Shown: positions 28,510 to 38,015, numbered from the stretch's first letter. The stretch: DNA of 64,000 nt from Allohoeflea poritis (GCF_027889715.1 NZ_JAPJZH010000004.1:248001-312000), one strand, 5' to 3'. Notes: generated by a model from the letters alone, not told the origin. Translations and numbers: made by a program.

Positions 28510-29691
28510 TCAGACCTCCCAGCGAACCGGCAGGGATACGGGTCCGCGAAAGACCCAGCCCTTCATGATTGCCGGCCGGTCTTCGTCAAGCCGCAGTTTC
28601 GTCAAACGGTTGAACAGCTTCGGAACGGCGATCTCGCCGACCATCTGCCGCGCGACCCATGTGCCGGCGCAGAAATGCGGTCCGGCGCCGAAACCGAGAT
28701 GCGCGTGGCGGTCGCGGAAAACGTCGTAGGCATCCGGATCGGAAAAACGCGTCTCGTCGCGATTGGCAGCGCCGACGCAGATGCCGAGCTGATCGCCTTG
28801 CTTGAGCTGTGTGTCGCCCAGCACGGTGTCGCGCGTGACCCGCCGGGGATACATGCCGATGGGCGAGACCCACCGAACCGCCTCCTCGAAAGCGGTGCGG
28901 TACAGTTTCGGATCGGCCGTGACGCGGGCGCGCTGGTCCGGGTTGAGCAGGAGCCCGTAGACGGTGGTGAGGATCGAATCGCGCGGCTCGTTCAGGCCAC
29001 CGCCGATAATCACCTTGATATTGGCGCGGATCTGCTCCACCGAGTGCGGATGCTCCGCATGCAGCATCGAAGACAGGATCGTCGGGCCCGGCCGGTTACG
29101 GTGATGGTCGAGCACGGCATCGATCGCCGCGTTCACGGCCTGCGATGCCGCGGCGGCCCTCTGTGCCGTGTCCGGCTCGGTTCCATAGTTGCTGACGCCA
29201 TCCATCAGGGCCTGCGACCAGGCGGCGAGATCCTGCCAGGAAACATCCTTGAAACCGATCATCTCAGCAAGGCACAGGGAGGCCATCGGCGCGGCGAAGC
29301 TGCCGAACAGGTCCGTTTCGCCGCCATTCGCGAAGCCGTCGATCAGCCGCTCGGCGATCCCGTCGAACACCGGGGTCCATTGGTTTTTGACGACACCCGG
29401 CCGGAATGACGGCTCGATCGCCTTGCGCTCCACCTGGTGGTCCTCGTCGTCCTTGCGCATCAGGGAATGGCCCATGACCTTGTTCATCAGCGAGCCGGGA
29501 TTGGTCGAGGCAAAGCGTTTATGATCGCGCTCGATGGTCATGATGTCTTCGAAACGGGTGACGAGATTGATGCGCGCATCGCTGACCCAGACCGCCGAAG
29601 CGGCTTCGCGCATGCGGCGGAAGCTCGGATAGGGATCCGCCGTCAGCGCGGCGAGGGAAATATCGTCCATGACGGGAACAGGTGAGGCCAT
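28510..29691 (-). CDS. Cytochrome P450
   Basis: This 393-residue soluble bacterial P450 has the heme-binding loop FGAGPHFCAGTWVAR with ligand Cys341, an ExxR segment in FEEAVRW, and an I-helix reading IGGGLNEPRDSI. The I-helix lacks the usual acid-threonine pair and carries Asn-Glu-Pro-Arg-Asp instead, a variant I recall from some proteobacterial P450s. The substrate is unknown. It forms a two-gene unit with the ferredoxin, and the LysR regulator is divergent. Confidence 0.94.
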   Translation of the reverse strand: MASPVPVMDDISLAALTADPYPSFRRMREAASAVWVSDARINLVTRFEDIMTIERDHKRFASTNPGSLMNKVMGHSLMRKDDEDHQVERKAIEPSFRPGVVKNQWTPVFDGIAERLIDGFANGGETDLFGSFAAPMASLCLAEMIGFKDVSWQDLAAWSQALMDGVSNYGTEPDTAQRAAAASQAVNAAIDAVLDHHRNRPGPTILSSMLHAEHPHSVEQIRANIKVIIGGGLNEPRDSILTTVYGLLLNPDQRARVTADPKLYRTAFEEAVRWVSPIGMYPRRVTRDTVLGDTQLKQGDQLGICVGAANRDETRFSDPDAYDVFRDRHAHLGFGAGPHFCAGTWVARQMVGEIAVPKLFNRLTKLRLDEDRPAIMKGWVFRGPVSLPVRWEV

Positions 29692-29773
29692 GCGTCACTC
29701 CAGCAGGTTGGTGCGATCACGCCTAGGATGTCCGAGCCGGGTTACTTGTCAATCAAATGACCTCAATCTAATC

Positions 29774-29790
29774 TATCGAAAAATTCGATA
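29774..29790. promoter_or_regulatory. Inverted-repeat operator between P450 and lysR genes
   Basis: TATCGAAAAATTCGATA is a perfect 7-3-7 inverted repeat placed 21 bp before the LysR start and 83 bp before the P450 start. The position fits an autoregulatory LysR-type site. Nearly the same sequence occurs at 33657-33673. Confidence 0.6.
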
Positions 29791-29810
29791 TCAGTTTTCG
29801 AGAGACGCAG

Positions 29811-30731
29811 GTGACAGACGGTCAGGACATCCTCAAGGTCGATTTCGCGGCGCTTCGGACATTGCAATATGTCCACGATTTCGGCTCTTTTTCAAAGGCG
29901 GCGCAACGGCTTGGACAGAACCAGTCGACGGTCAGCTATACGATCGGGCGGCTGCGCGAAGTATTCGACGATCCGCTTTTCGTACGCGAGGGAAACGGTG
30001 TCGCCGCGACGGATCGGTGCCGCGTCATCGTCGAGCATGCGGCACGGTTCCTCGAGGAGTTCCAGGGCGTGGCGCGGCGTCCGACCTTCGATCCGGCGAC
30101 GGCCCGGGGTTCGGTCACCATTTCATGCAATCATTGGGAGCGCGTCATCGTCCTGCCGAAGCTGATCGGCCGAATGCGTTCGCTTTCTCCGGGGATACAT
30201 TTGCGGGTGCTGAGCTCATCCGCCGTGGGCGAGGAGCAGCTCAAACGCGGTGAGTGCGACATATTGCTGGGACCGGTGCAGATCTCCGGCGAGCAGCTCT
30301 TCAAGCGCAAGATCGGCATGGACCACTATGTCTGCATCATGGACCGCGGCAATCCGCTGCTATCCGACCCGTTCGACTTCGCGGCCTATCAGTCGGCCAA
30401 ACATGTGGTGGTGACCTATATGGGCAACTGGCGGCCATTCTATCTCGACGCGCTCGAAGCGCGGGGCGGAACGATCGACAAGGTGTTCGAGCTCACCGAA
30501 TATGGCGATCTCGAGAACTGCATTGCGGGAACCGATCTGATTGCCACGGTGCCGAACCGGCTGGCCGAGAAATTCTCCGACCGGATTGTCCGCCGTGCCC
30601 TGCCTTTCAAAGTATCGCTGGAGGTCGATATGTTCTGGACCGTGCGTACCCATCGGTCGGCCATGCAGAAATGGATCCGCGAGCTTGTCGTCGATGCGGC
30701 CGACGACAGTCTTTCGCCGGCTAACGGCTGA
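29811..30731 (+). CDS. LysR family transcriptional regulator
   Basis: The 306-residue regulator has an N-terminal winged HTH (GSFSKAAQRLGQNQSTVSYT and IGRLREVFDDPLFVREG, residues about 22-65) and a C-terminal periplasmic-binding-like effector domain (about 95-295). The start is GTG 29811 with only a weak GAGA/GCAG stretch before it. It is divergent from P450/ferredoxin, which it probably controls through the inverted repeat at 29774-29790; the effector is unknown. The last 11 bp overlap the convergent secreted-protein gene. Confidence 0.92.
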   Translation: MTDGQDILKVDFAALRTLQYVHDFGSFSKAAQRLGQNQSTVSYTIGRLREVFDDPLFVREGNGVAATDRCRVIVEHAARFLEEFQGVARRPTFDPATARGSVTISCNHWERVIVLPKLIGRMRSLSPGIHLRVLSSSAVGEEQLKRGECDILLGPVQISGEQLFKRKIGMDHYVCIMDRGNPLLSDPFDFAAYQSAKHVVVTYMGNWRPFYLDALEARGGTIDKVFELTEYGDLENCIAGTDLIATVPNRLAEKFSDRIVRRALPFKVSLEVDMFWTVRTHRSAMQKWIRELVVDAADDSLSPANG

Positions 30732-31218
30732 ACTCGATTTCGCTGAGTGTCGCCGGAGGCGCGGTGTCCGCATCCGCCGATGCGATGACGAACCGGTCGG
30801 GCGAAATGGTCCACAGCATGATGCCGTTCGACTTTTCTTCCGTTTTGGGATCGCGCACGCTGTAGCGGAAGGTGATCGTGTTGTCGCGGCTGACGCCGTT
30901 GACCATGGTGCTGCCGGCGCCGAAAGGATTCGACCAGCGGCCGGTGAAGCGGCCGGGCCTGTCCAGCGGCTCGACAAAACCGTCAATGCGGCCGGTCCTG
31001 CCGGGCGATGCGCATTTGCCGGACAGCGTCAGGCGGTCGATGTCCTTGCGGTAGGTGCCGGTCACCCTGCAGCGCACCGATTCCCGTTCGGAACCGGCAG
31101 CCTGGCGCGCCCATCCCGAGCCCGTCCACTTGCCTGACAGGACTTCCAGCGAATCGACCGCCCAGGCCGCATCAAGCGGGGCCAGGCAGACAAGCAGAAC
31201 GGCCAGTGATTTCTTCAT
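30721..31218 (-). CDS. Small secreted protein of unknown function
   Basis: The 165-residue protein has a clear signal peptide (KKSLAVLLVCLAPLDAAWA, cleavage expected after about residue 20). The mature part is predicted to be beta-rich, with LSGKWTGSGWARQAAGSE near its start and FTGRWSNPFGAGSTMVNG in the middle; two cysteines could form a disulfide. I do not recognise the family. The ATG overlaps the stop of the MMPL gene as ATGA, so it is translationally coupled to that exporter and may work with it in the periplasm. Confidence 0.8.
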   Translation of the reverse strand: MKKSLAVLLVCLAPLDAAWAVDSLEVLSGKWTGSGWARQAAGSERESVRCRVTGTYRKDIDRLTLSGKCASPGRTGRIDGFVEPLDRPGRFTGRWSNPFGAGSTMVNGVSRDNTITFRYSVRDPKTEEKSNGIMLWTISPDRFVIASADADTAPPATLSEIEFSR

Positions 31219-33455
31219 GAACGCATCCATTTCAGGCGCATGAGGACCGGCAGGAGCAGCAGGTCGGCAAGAAGCGCCGTAACAAAGGTCAGGATCAGCA
31301 TAATGCCAAACAAACGCACCATGATGAAGGGGCTGAGCAGCGTGACGAGCAGGCCGCCGGAGATCAGCAGTGTCGTCGCAATCATCACCCGCCCCGTGCG
31401 GTTGATGGCAAACTGGATGGCTTCATCGACCGAGTGACCGTTGAGCCGCTCGAGCCGGTACCGGTTGATGAAGTGGATACAGTCGTCGATCGCAATACCG
31501 AAGGCGATGGTCAGCGCCATCATGGCGGTCGGGTTGAGCAGGCCGCCGGTGAGCAGATGCAGTGCGGATGCCGTAACGAAGAGCGGCAGCGTGTTGGGTA
31601 TGATCAGCACAAGGAACAGCGCCGGCCAGCGAAATGCGGCGGCGACGACAAGGATCGCGATAATGCAGGCGGCGACGAGGCTGAGGCCGAGCTGGCCGAT
31701 AACGACAACCGGTTCATGCCGCAGGATTACCGGGAACCCGACAGTGCGAACGGCGCCGGCCTCGCGCGCGGTGCGCTCGATACGGTCATGGGTCTCAAGC
31801 GTCTGCCGGCTGGCCATCGGTTCCGGCGCAAAGGTGACGACGCGCGCCGTCTTTCCGTCAGGCGACAGGAGTTGGGTCAGTATATTGTCCGGAAGCTCGC
31901 TCAGGTCCTCCCGTTGCGGCATGGTTTCCGGCTCGCCGATCCACCTTGCGATGGTGACCAGCGATACGATGGCGTATTCGGGCGCCGCCGAGGCAACCGC
32001 ATCGTTGAGCGCGGTCAGGCGCGCCCAGTCATTCTGCTCATCTTCTTCGCCCGCAAGGGTCATCTCGTGCCAGATCGGGAAGAAGCCGCCAAAGGTCTCG
32101 TTGATATGCGCGTTCGCTTGCCGGATTTCGCTGTCCGCCGGCAGATAGCCGTCAAAGTGATACCAGGGCTCGGTGCGCGAAAATCCCCAGATGCTGGCCA
32201 CGGCAATGACCGCGCTGACCGTCACAACCAGCCGGCTGCGCGAAAAGACCAGGTGACCGAAGAACGAGGGAACCCGCAGCCATTCCGATTTCCCGCTGCG
32301 GCTCTTGTGGCGGATGGCCACCGGGGCCATGACCGCAAATGTCATGATGACGATGACATAGGAAACCAGGACGCCGAGGGCGCCGATCAGGGCGAACTCG
32401 CGCAGCGGCACGTTGTCAACGGCCGCAACGGCGGCGAAGGCGATGGCCGTCGTCACCGCCGTCAGGCCGCAGGCCGGACCGATATCACGCACGCTGATCG
32501 CCGTTCGCTCCTTGGCCGGCAGTTTGGCCGATGTCTTCAGATAATGCATCACCAGGTGAATGCTGTCGGCCAGCCCGAGGACAAGGACGAGCACCGGTAT
32601 GGTGTTGCTCATCACCGTCACCGGCAGGCCAAGCAATGGAAACAGGGCGATCGAGGACATGGCGCCGAAGATCGCCGGCACGATTGCCGTCAGCGCGATG
32701 ATGAGGTTGCCGAAGACAAAAAACGCGATGATGAGCGCGAACAGGCAGCCGATCGCATTCAAGGTGATCAGATCGCTTCTCATGCCGCCGACGATTTCAA
32801 AGGCAATCGCGTCCTCTCCGGTCACCGCATGGGTGAAACGGTCGTCGACATAGTCGTCGACCACATCGCGGATGTCGGCATACATCCGGCGCTGACCGGC
32901 CCGATCGACCGCCGGGTCCACCGAGACGGAGATCAGGATGGTCCGGTTGTCATCGCCAAGCATCGATGGCTGGTTGGCGGCTCCCGAGCGGTAGGCCTGC
33001 AGCCGGTCTGTCAGCGTGTTTTCGGTAATGTCATCGGGAAAGACGGGTTCGCCGGGATAGCGGTCATGCGTTCTTGAAAACCGCGCAGAAAAGGGCGACA
33101 GCACGGTCAGCACATCATCCATCAACGCAAGATCGAGGGTCATCTCGCGAATCTGATTGAGGTCTTCCGGCAAGAAGTCGCTTTCGGCCGATATCAGGAC
33201 AATGAAGTCCGTCGTCCTGGCGCCCATCGTCTGTTCGAACTGCCTGTAATTATTGGCATGGACGCTGTCCGACGACATGCTGCGCTCGATGTCGTCGTCG
33301 AACCTGATGTGGTTCATCGAGGCGACGGTGACCGCCATGGCCACGAACAGGAAAATGGCCGACAGGACTGGCCAGCGCACCGCGAACAGGCCCGGATAAT
33401 CCAGCCCGAAGCCGGATATCGCCCTGCGCTGTATTCCGGAAATCTCCTCCGTCAT
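31215..33455 (-). CDS. MMPL/RND family transporter
   Basis: The 746-residue inner-membrane protein has the duplicated RND plan: one membrane segment near residues 30-48, a periplasmic loop of about 200 residues (DDDIERSMSSDS onward), five grouped segments (about 235-395), a segment near 420, a second periplasmic loop, and a final group (about 610-740). ALTIAFGIAIDDCIHFINRY and VLVLGLADSIHLVMHYL carry the conserved acidic residues of the proton path. Proteins of this type export lipids, hopanoids or other hydrophobic compounds. It is coupled to the small secreted protein; no membrane-fusion protein or outer-membrane channel is adjacent. Confidence 0.9.
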   Translation of the reverse strand: MTEEISGIQRRAISGFGLDYPGLFAVRWPVLSAIFLFVAMAVTVASMNHIRFDDDIERSMSSDSVHANNYRQFEQTMGARTTDFIVLISAESDFLPEDLNQIREMTLDLALMDDVLTVLSPFSARFSRTHDRYPGEPVFPDDITENTLTDRLQAYRSGAANQPSMLGDDNRTILISVSVDPAVDRAGQRRMYADIRDVVDDYVDDRFTHAVTGEDAIAFEIVGGMRSDLITLNAIGCLFALIIAFFVFGNLIIALTAIVPAIFGAMSSIALFPLLGLPVTVMSNTIPVLVLVLGLADSIHLVMHYLKTSAKLPAKERTAISVRDIGPACGLTAVTTAIAFAAVAAVDNVPLREFALIGALGVLVSYVIVIMTFAVMAPVAIRHKSRSGKSEWLRVPSFFGHLVFSRSRLVVTVSAVIAVASIWGFSRTEPWYHFDGYLPADSEIRQANAHINETFGGFFPIWHEMTLAGEEDEQNDWARLTALNDAVASAAPEYAIVSLVTIARWIGEPETMPQREDLSELPDNILTQLLSPDGKTARVVTFAPEPMASRQTLETHDRIERTAREAGAVRTVGFPVILRHEPVVVIGQLGLSLVAACIIAILVVAAAFRWPALFLVLIIPNTLPLFVTASALHLLTGGLLNPTAMMALTIAFGIAIDDCIHFINRYRLERLNGHSVDEAIQFAINRTGRVMIATTLLISGGLLVTLLSPFIMVRLFGIMLILTFVTALLADLLLLPVLMRLKWMRS

Positions 33456-33933
33456 GCGATGTCCGGTGAAATCCGGGTTGTTTCCCCCGAGTCGGCGATG
33501 CCGCTCATATGCTTGTTATCCTTGTCAAACCCCTACCGCATATCGCGGCAGTCATCAAAGCTGCCCACGGAAACTATTGGCACACTGTTTGTCCGACGGA
33601 AAGTCCGGACAAATAAAAACCGGCATTCCAAGTTCAATTGTGGGTGAGAGAGAAGTTATCGAATAATTCGATGGGTCACATCAAACCCATCCGGTTGACA
33701 AGTCAGCGGTGCGGACCGCACCAATTCCAAGCCATGGGCGAAGTCATTGCAAATTGTCCGTTTGGCGGACAGGACCGGGAGGGTCTTTGCCACCTTGTGG
33801 CGACAGCAAGTAGCAATGGTGGTTGTTCTTGGGGCTTTATTTGGTTTAGCGTAACAACAAGGCCCTCAAAAAGAGGGTGTGTTGTGCGGATCCGCGGGCA
33901 GAAAGCGCCGGGTCCGCGAAAGGGAGGATACAG
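33456..33933. other. 478-bp divergent promoter region between the MMPL and dctP genes
   Basis: No gene is supported here. It holds the inverted repeat at 33657-33673 and a small hairpin CCCTC-AAAAA-GAGGG at 33863-33877 in the dctP leader. Promoters for both divergent operons must lie here, but I cannot place them with confidence. Confidence 0.55.
33657..33673. promoter_or_regulatory. Second copy of the LysR-type inverted repeat, upstream of dctPQM
   Basis: TATCGAATAATTCGATG matches the operator candidate at 29774 in 15 of 17 positions and keeps a perfect 6-3-6 inverted repeat (ATCGAA-TAA-TTCGAT). It lies about 200 bp before the MMPL gene and about 260 bp before dctP. Confidence 0.5.
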
Positions 33934-34950
33934 GTGAACAGACTTTTCAAGCTTGCCGCGTCCGCGGCAATTTTCGTCAGCGCGACAGCCGGTGCACTAG
34001 CAGCGGATTACAATTTCACCATCGCCGGATGGGCACCGCCGACGCACGGGCTCAATTCGATCATGTGGCCGAACATGGTCAAGATGATGGAAGAAGCCTC
34101 GGACGGCAAGGTGACCGCCGAAATCAAATACGGCCTGGCGCCGCCGCCGGCCATGATGGACCTTGTCCTCGACGGAGCCGCCGATTTGACGGTCATCTTC
34201 CACGGCTATCAGCCCGGTCGTTTTGTCGGCACCAAGCTGATCGAACTGCCCGGCTATGAGGGCAATGCCGAACAGGCCTCAGTCGCCTATTGGCGGGTGC
34301 ACGAAGAGCATCTGGCGAAACTCGATGAGCACAAGGGCGTCAAGCTGCTTGCGCTGCACACGCACGGGCCGGGGCAGATGCATACCAATGAGAAAATCGG
34401 CTCGCTGGCCGATCTCGACGGTCTGAAGACCCGCATTGGCGGTGGCGTGGCCGGCGACGTCGGCGCTGAACTCGGCCTGGTGGGCATCCGGGTTCCGGCG
34501 CCCAAGGTCTATGAGACACTGGCGTCGGGTGCTGCCGACGCGGTGGCCATGCCGATGGAATCGCGCAAGGGCTTCAAGCTCACCGAGGTGGCGAAGAATG
34601 TCTACGAAATGCCTGGCGGTTTTTACCGGGGTTCCTTTGCGATGATCATGAACCAGGAGGCCTTCGACAAGCTCCCGGACGACGTCAAGGCGGTCTTGGA
34701 GAGTGAAGTCTTCGGCGAGGTTGCCAGCCGCATGCTCGGCAAGGCCTGGGACCAGATCGACAGCGAGGGTATCGCTGTGACCAAGTCTTCGGAAGACAAC
34801 AGCATCAGTGTCGCATCGGATGCGGATGTCGCTGCCTACCAGCCGATCATCGACAAGGTAACGACCAGCGTGCTTTCCGAGCTCTCCGACAAGGGCGTCG
34901 ATGCCAAGGCCGCCCATGAGATGATCCAGAAGGAGATGTCGGCCAACTAG
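33934..34950 (+). CDS. dctP: TRAP transporter substrate-binding protein (DctP type)
   Basis: The 338-residue periplasmic binding protein captures an organic acid for the TRAP membrane complex. It has a signal peptide ending ATAGALAAD and conserved DctP segments (DLDGLKTRIGGGVAGDVGAE; AKNVYEMPGGFYRGSFAMIM). The Arg in KTRIGG is expected to bind the carboxylate of the ligand. The GTG start at 33934 is preceded by GGGAGGA; the open frame extends 19 residues upstream without support. It is first in the order dctP-dctQ-dctM. Confidence 0.95.
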   Translation: MNRLFKLAASAAIFVSATAGALAADYNFTIAGWAPPTHGLNSIMWPNMVKMMEEASDGKVTAEIKYGLAPPPAMMDLVLDGAADLTVIFHGYQPGRFVGTKLIELPGYEGNAEQASVAYWRVHEEHLAKLDEHKGVKLLALHTHGPGQMHTNEKIGSLADLDGLKTRIGGGVAGDVGAELGLVGIRVPAPKVYETLASGAADAVAMPMESRKGFKLTEVAKNVYEMPGGFYRGSFAMIMNQEAFDKLPDDVKAVLESEVFGEVASRMLGKAWDQIDSEGIAVTKSSEDNSISVASDADVAAYQPIIDKVTTSVLSELSDKGVDAKAAHEMIQKEMSAN

Positions 34951-35048
34951 CGCCGGTTCACCGGCAGAATGCCGTTCATCAGCAAGCGTCGGCGCGGCCA
35001 GGGGCCGCGCCGTCCGCGATCAGCGAGGGGCCGTTCGGGGAAATCAGC

Positions 35049-35555
35049 ATGAGCAAAACCGTGCGCTGGGCAAGGCGGGCTACGCAACTGCCGGTGCTTT
35101 TGGCCTGTGCCGCTCTCTTCACATTGATGATCATGACCTTCGCGGACGTCGTCCTGCGTTCGGCGCTCAATGCGCCCATCGAGGCGGCGACCGAACTGAC
35201 ACGGATGCTGATGGCAATCGTCGTCTTCTCCGTGCTTCCCGTGCTGTCCGTCCGGGACGGGCATATTGTCGTCGACCTCATGGACCCTTTCTATATGAGC
35301 GCATTCGTGGAACGCATGCGCGATGCCGCCATATCGCTCGCCTGCGGTGCCATGCTCATCCTGCCCGCCGAGCGGGTCCTGGTGCTTGCCGAAAGAGCCC
35401 GCTCTTACGGCGATCTCACCGAATATCTCAACATTCCGCAGTTCTATATAGGCTGGTTTATCGCCATCATGACCTATCTGACGGCCCTTGTGCTGATCGT
35501 GCGCGGCGCCCTGATCCTGTTTGCGCCGAAACTTCTGGAAGATGGCGATGCTTGA
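35049..35555 (+). CDS. dctQ: TRAP transporter small permease subunit (DctQ type)
   Basis: The 168-residue inner-membrane protein has four hydrophobic segments (about 14-36, 52-68, 90-108, 132-155) and the family stretch FADVVLRSALNAPIEAATEL. It joins the large permease DctM to form the membrane part of the transporter. It lies 98 bp after dctP, and its end overlaps dctM by 8 bp. Confidence 0.93.
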   Translation: MSKTVRWARRATQLPVLLACAALFTLMIMTFADVVLRSALNAPIEAATELTRMLMAIVVFSVLPVLSVRDGHIVVDLMDPFYMSAFVERMRDAAISLACGAMLILPAERVLVLAERARSYGDLTEYLNIPQFYIGWFIAIMTYLTALVLIVRGALILFAPKLLEDGDA

Positions 35556-36864
35556 GGCCGGTATCGGATTTGCGGCTGTCCTCGTCCTGGTGCTGCTGCG
35601 TATTCCCATTGCCTTTGCGATGGGGCTGGTCGGCATGATCGGTTACATGATGGAGACCAGCTATCGCGGTGCGATCTCGATGGTGGCGCGGCTGATCATC
35701 GATGCGAGCCAGGACTATGGTCTCAGCGTCGTGCCGCTGTTCATCCTGATGGGGCTGTTCGTCAACAAGGGCGGCATCAGCCGCGAACTCTACCAGGTGT
35801 CCTACGCTTTCCTGGGCCATCTGCGCGGCGGCCTCGCCATGGCGACCATTGTCGCCTGCGGCGGGTTTGCGGCCGTCTGCGGTTCGTCCCTGGCCACGGC
35901 GGCGACCATGTCCAAAGTGGCCATGCCGCAAATGCGCAAATACGGCTATGCGGACAGCCTGTCGACGGCGTCGATCGCCGCCGGCGGCACGCTCGGCATC
36001 CTGATCCCGCCATCGGTCATTCTCGTCATTTACGGCCTGCTGACGGAAACCTCGATCGGCAAGCTTTTTATCGCCGGCATCATTCCCGGAATGCTCGGTA
36101 TCCTCTTCTACCTTTGTGCGGTGGCCTTCACCGTGACCCGCAACCCCGATGCCGGTCCGGCCGGCCAGCGCACCGTCTGGCGCGACCGGTTGCGGGCGCT
36201 CAACGGCGTCTGGGCCGTCCTGCTGCTGTTCTTCCTGGTTATCGGCGGGCTCTACGGCGCGCTCGATTTCTGGCCCATCTACCTTGCGTTCTCCCCGACG
36301 GAGGCTGCCGGCATGGGCGCGGCGGGGGCTTTCCTGATTGCCCTGTCGCGGCGCAATCTGAGCTTCCGCGACACGCTGGAGGTGCTGAGGGAAACCGCCT
36401 TTACCACCGCTTCGCTGTTCAGCGTTCTGATTGGCGCCTGGATCTTCTCCAATTTCGTCAACATTGCCGGATTGCCGGAGGCGCTGCTGGGCGCGGTCAC
36501 CGCCTATTCCGTCTCGCCCTGGGTGGTGATGGTGCTGATCCTGCTGATCTATATCGGCCTTGGCTGTATCTTCGAAAGCCTGTCCATGCTGCTGCTGACC
36601 GTGCCGATCTTCTTTCCGCTGGTCCGCGATCTCGGCTTCGATCCGGTCTGGTTCGGCGTTGTCGTCGTGGTGGTGACGGAGATCAGCCTGATCACGCCGC
36701 CCGTGGGCATGAATGTGTTCGTGCTCAAGGGCGTGGTCGGCGATGTTCCGACGAGCACCATCTTCAGGGGTGTGACGCCCTTCTGGGTTGCCGATATCTT
36801 CCGACTGGCGCTGCTGGTGGGGATTCCGGCGCTGGCGCTGTATCTTCCAAGCCAGATGGGCTGA
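35548..36864 (+). CDS. dctM: TRAP transporter large permease subunit (DctM type)
   Basis: The 438-residue polytopic protein is the sodium-driven permease of the TRAP system. Hallmarks are VPLFILMGLFVNKGGISREL, GGFAAVCGSSLATAATMSKV, ASIAAGGTLGILIPPSVILV and EISLITPPVGMNVFVLKGV. I chose ATG 35548 because GGAAG lies seven bases upstream and it gives the usual N-terminus; ATG 35542 is an alternative. It overlaps dctQ by 8 bp, which suggests coupling. Confidence 0.95.
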   Translation: MLEAGIGFAAVLVLVLLRIPIAFAMGLVGMIGYMMETSYRGAISMVARLIIDASQDYGLSVVPLFILMGLFVNKGGISRELYQVSYAFLGHLRGGLAMATIVACGGFAAVCGSSLATAATMSKVAMPQMRKYGYADSLSTASIAAGGTLGILIPPSVILVIYGLLTETSIGKLFIAGIIPGMLGILFYLCAVAFTVTRNPDAGPAGQRTVWRDRLRALNGVWAVLLLFFLVIGGLYGALDFWPIYLAFSPTEAAGMGAAGAFLIALSRRNLSFRDTLEVLRETAFTTASLFSVLIGAWIFSNFVNIAGLPEALLGAVTAYSVSPWVVMVLILLIYIGLGCIFESLSMLLLTVPIFFPLVRDLGFDPVWFGVVVVVVTEISLITPPVGMNVFVLKGVVGDVPTSTIFRGVTPFWVADIFRLALLVGIPALALYLPSQMG

Positions 36865-36891
36865 ACACCACGCTGTGTGGCCGGATCGGGC

Positions 36892-37836
36892 CTATTGCGC
36901 CGCCACGATCCGGTCTTCCGGATAGATCTCTTCGCGGGCACGTGCCTGGCACAGGTCGAAGACCAGCCAGGCGGCGGCCATATTGCCCATATGGATTGCC
37001 GTGTTGGTGTTCTGATGCCCGCCATAGGTCAAATCGCCGGCGGCGAAGATGCCGCGGCGCCCGGTGCGGTAGCATTCGTCGATCTTGACATATCCGTCGT
37101 CGCTGATCGGCAGGTCGAGCGACTTCACCAGCTCACCCTGGGTCTGGTGGGGCCAGACAAGCAGGATATCGCGCGGGACGCGCCGGCCGGAGCGCAGCAC
37201 GACATGTGTCAGTTTTTCGCCGTCTCCCTCGAGCGTCTCGATCCGGCCGGGAATGAGCCGGATGCCAAGCGCCTCGATGGCCTCGGCGCGTTCCGGCGGG
37301 ACATCGATCCCCGGTTCGATGAACATGACAAGGTCATCGGTCCAGTTGCGGTAGATTTCGGCGGCGGCGAGAATTTCCGGCCGATGCACGTAAATGCCCC
37401 AGGACTGATTGCGAACCTCGTAGCCCTGGCAGAACGGGCAATTGATCACCGAGGCGCCCCAAAAATTCTTCAGGCCCTCGATGTTGGGATAAAGGTCCAC
37501 CATTCCGGTCGTCATCAGCAGGCGCCTGGCGCGATAGGACGAGCCGCCCTGGGTCGAGAGCACAAATCCTTCGTCTTCCTCGACGACCTTGGCAATCTCG
37601 GCCGATTTCAGATCCGCGTAGCCATAGGGCCGGATGTTGGCTGCGATGCTCTCTCGAACATCCTCGGGCTTCGCCAGATCCATGGACGGAAAGGCGCCGA
37701 CATGCGGCGATGCCGCATTCCTGGCAGGAATGGGCGAATCAAAGACTATGGTGCGCATCATCGATCGCGACAATGTCAAAGCCGCCGCCAGACCCGCCGG
37801 TCCGCCACCGATGATCGCAACCTCGTATTCCGTCAT
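36892..37836 (-). CDS. Thioredoxin-reductase-like FAD/NAD(P) oxidoreductase
   Basis: The 314-residue flavoprotein has an N-terminal FAD-binding GGGPAGLAAAL motif (residues 10-20), a redox disulfide CPFC at Cys133/Cys136 and a C-terminal FAD motif GIFAAGDLTYGG. This is the layout of thioredoxin reductase, but the NADPH-domain glycine motif is hard to see (SWGIYVHRPE in its place), so the electron donor may differ. AAGGAGG precedes ATG 37836. It converges on dctM with a 27-bp gap; no thioredoxin gene is near. Confidence 0.88.
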   Translation of the reverse strand: MTEYEVAIIGGGPAGLAAALTLSRSMMRTIVFDSPIPARNAASPHVGAFPSMDLAKPEDVRESIAANIRPYGYADLKSAEIAKVVEEDEGFVLSTQGGSSYRARRLLMTTGMVDLYPNIEGLKNFWGASVINCPFCQGYEVRNQSWGIYVHRPEILAAAEIYRNWTDDLVMFIEPGIDVPPERAEAIEALGIRLIPGRIETLEGDGEKLTHVVLRSGRRVPRDILLVWPHQTQGELVKSLDLPISDDGYVKIDECYRTGRRGIFAAGDLTYGGHQNTNTAIHMGNMAAAWLVFDLCQARAREEIYPEDRIVAAQ

Positions 37837-37971
37837 GGTGAGGACCTCCTTGACGTCATTGCAGGTGCGTGATTCGAAACTAGGATAGCATTGAGAACGC
37901 ACAAAGTGCGGCCCGCCTGTGGATAACGGGGATTGCGGGACTAAACGGTGCTTAAAGGCCTCATTCGGCCG

Positions 37972-38004
37972 CCGGATCGGCCCGAATATGGCGGACCGAT
38001 CCGG
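37972..38004. other. Hairpin downstream of the large secreted-protein gene
   Basis: CCGGATCGG and CCGATCCGG form a perfect 9-bp stem with a 15-base loop, 12 bp beyond the stop of the minus-strand gene ending at 38016. There is no T-run, so a terminator function is only possible. Confidence 0.35.
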
Positions 38005-38015
38005 TCAACAGCTGA

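Noticed and set aside
31434-33077. 547-codon plus-strand frame over the MMPL gene
   Set aside because: It has extreme Arg/Asp/Gln composition, is antisense to a clear membrane protein and has no start signal.
33863-33877. CCCTC-AAAAA-GAGGG hairpin in the dctP leader as a terminator or attenuator
   Set aside because: The stem is only 5 bp, no T-run follows and no leader peptide is visible.
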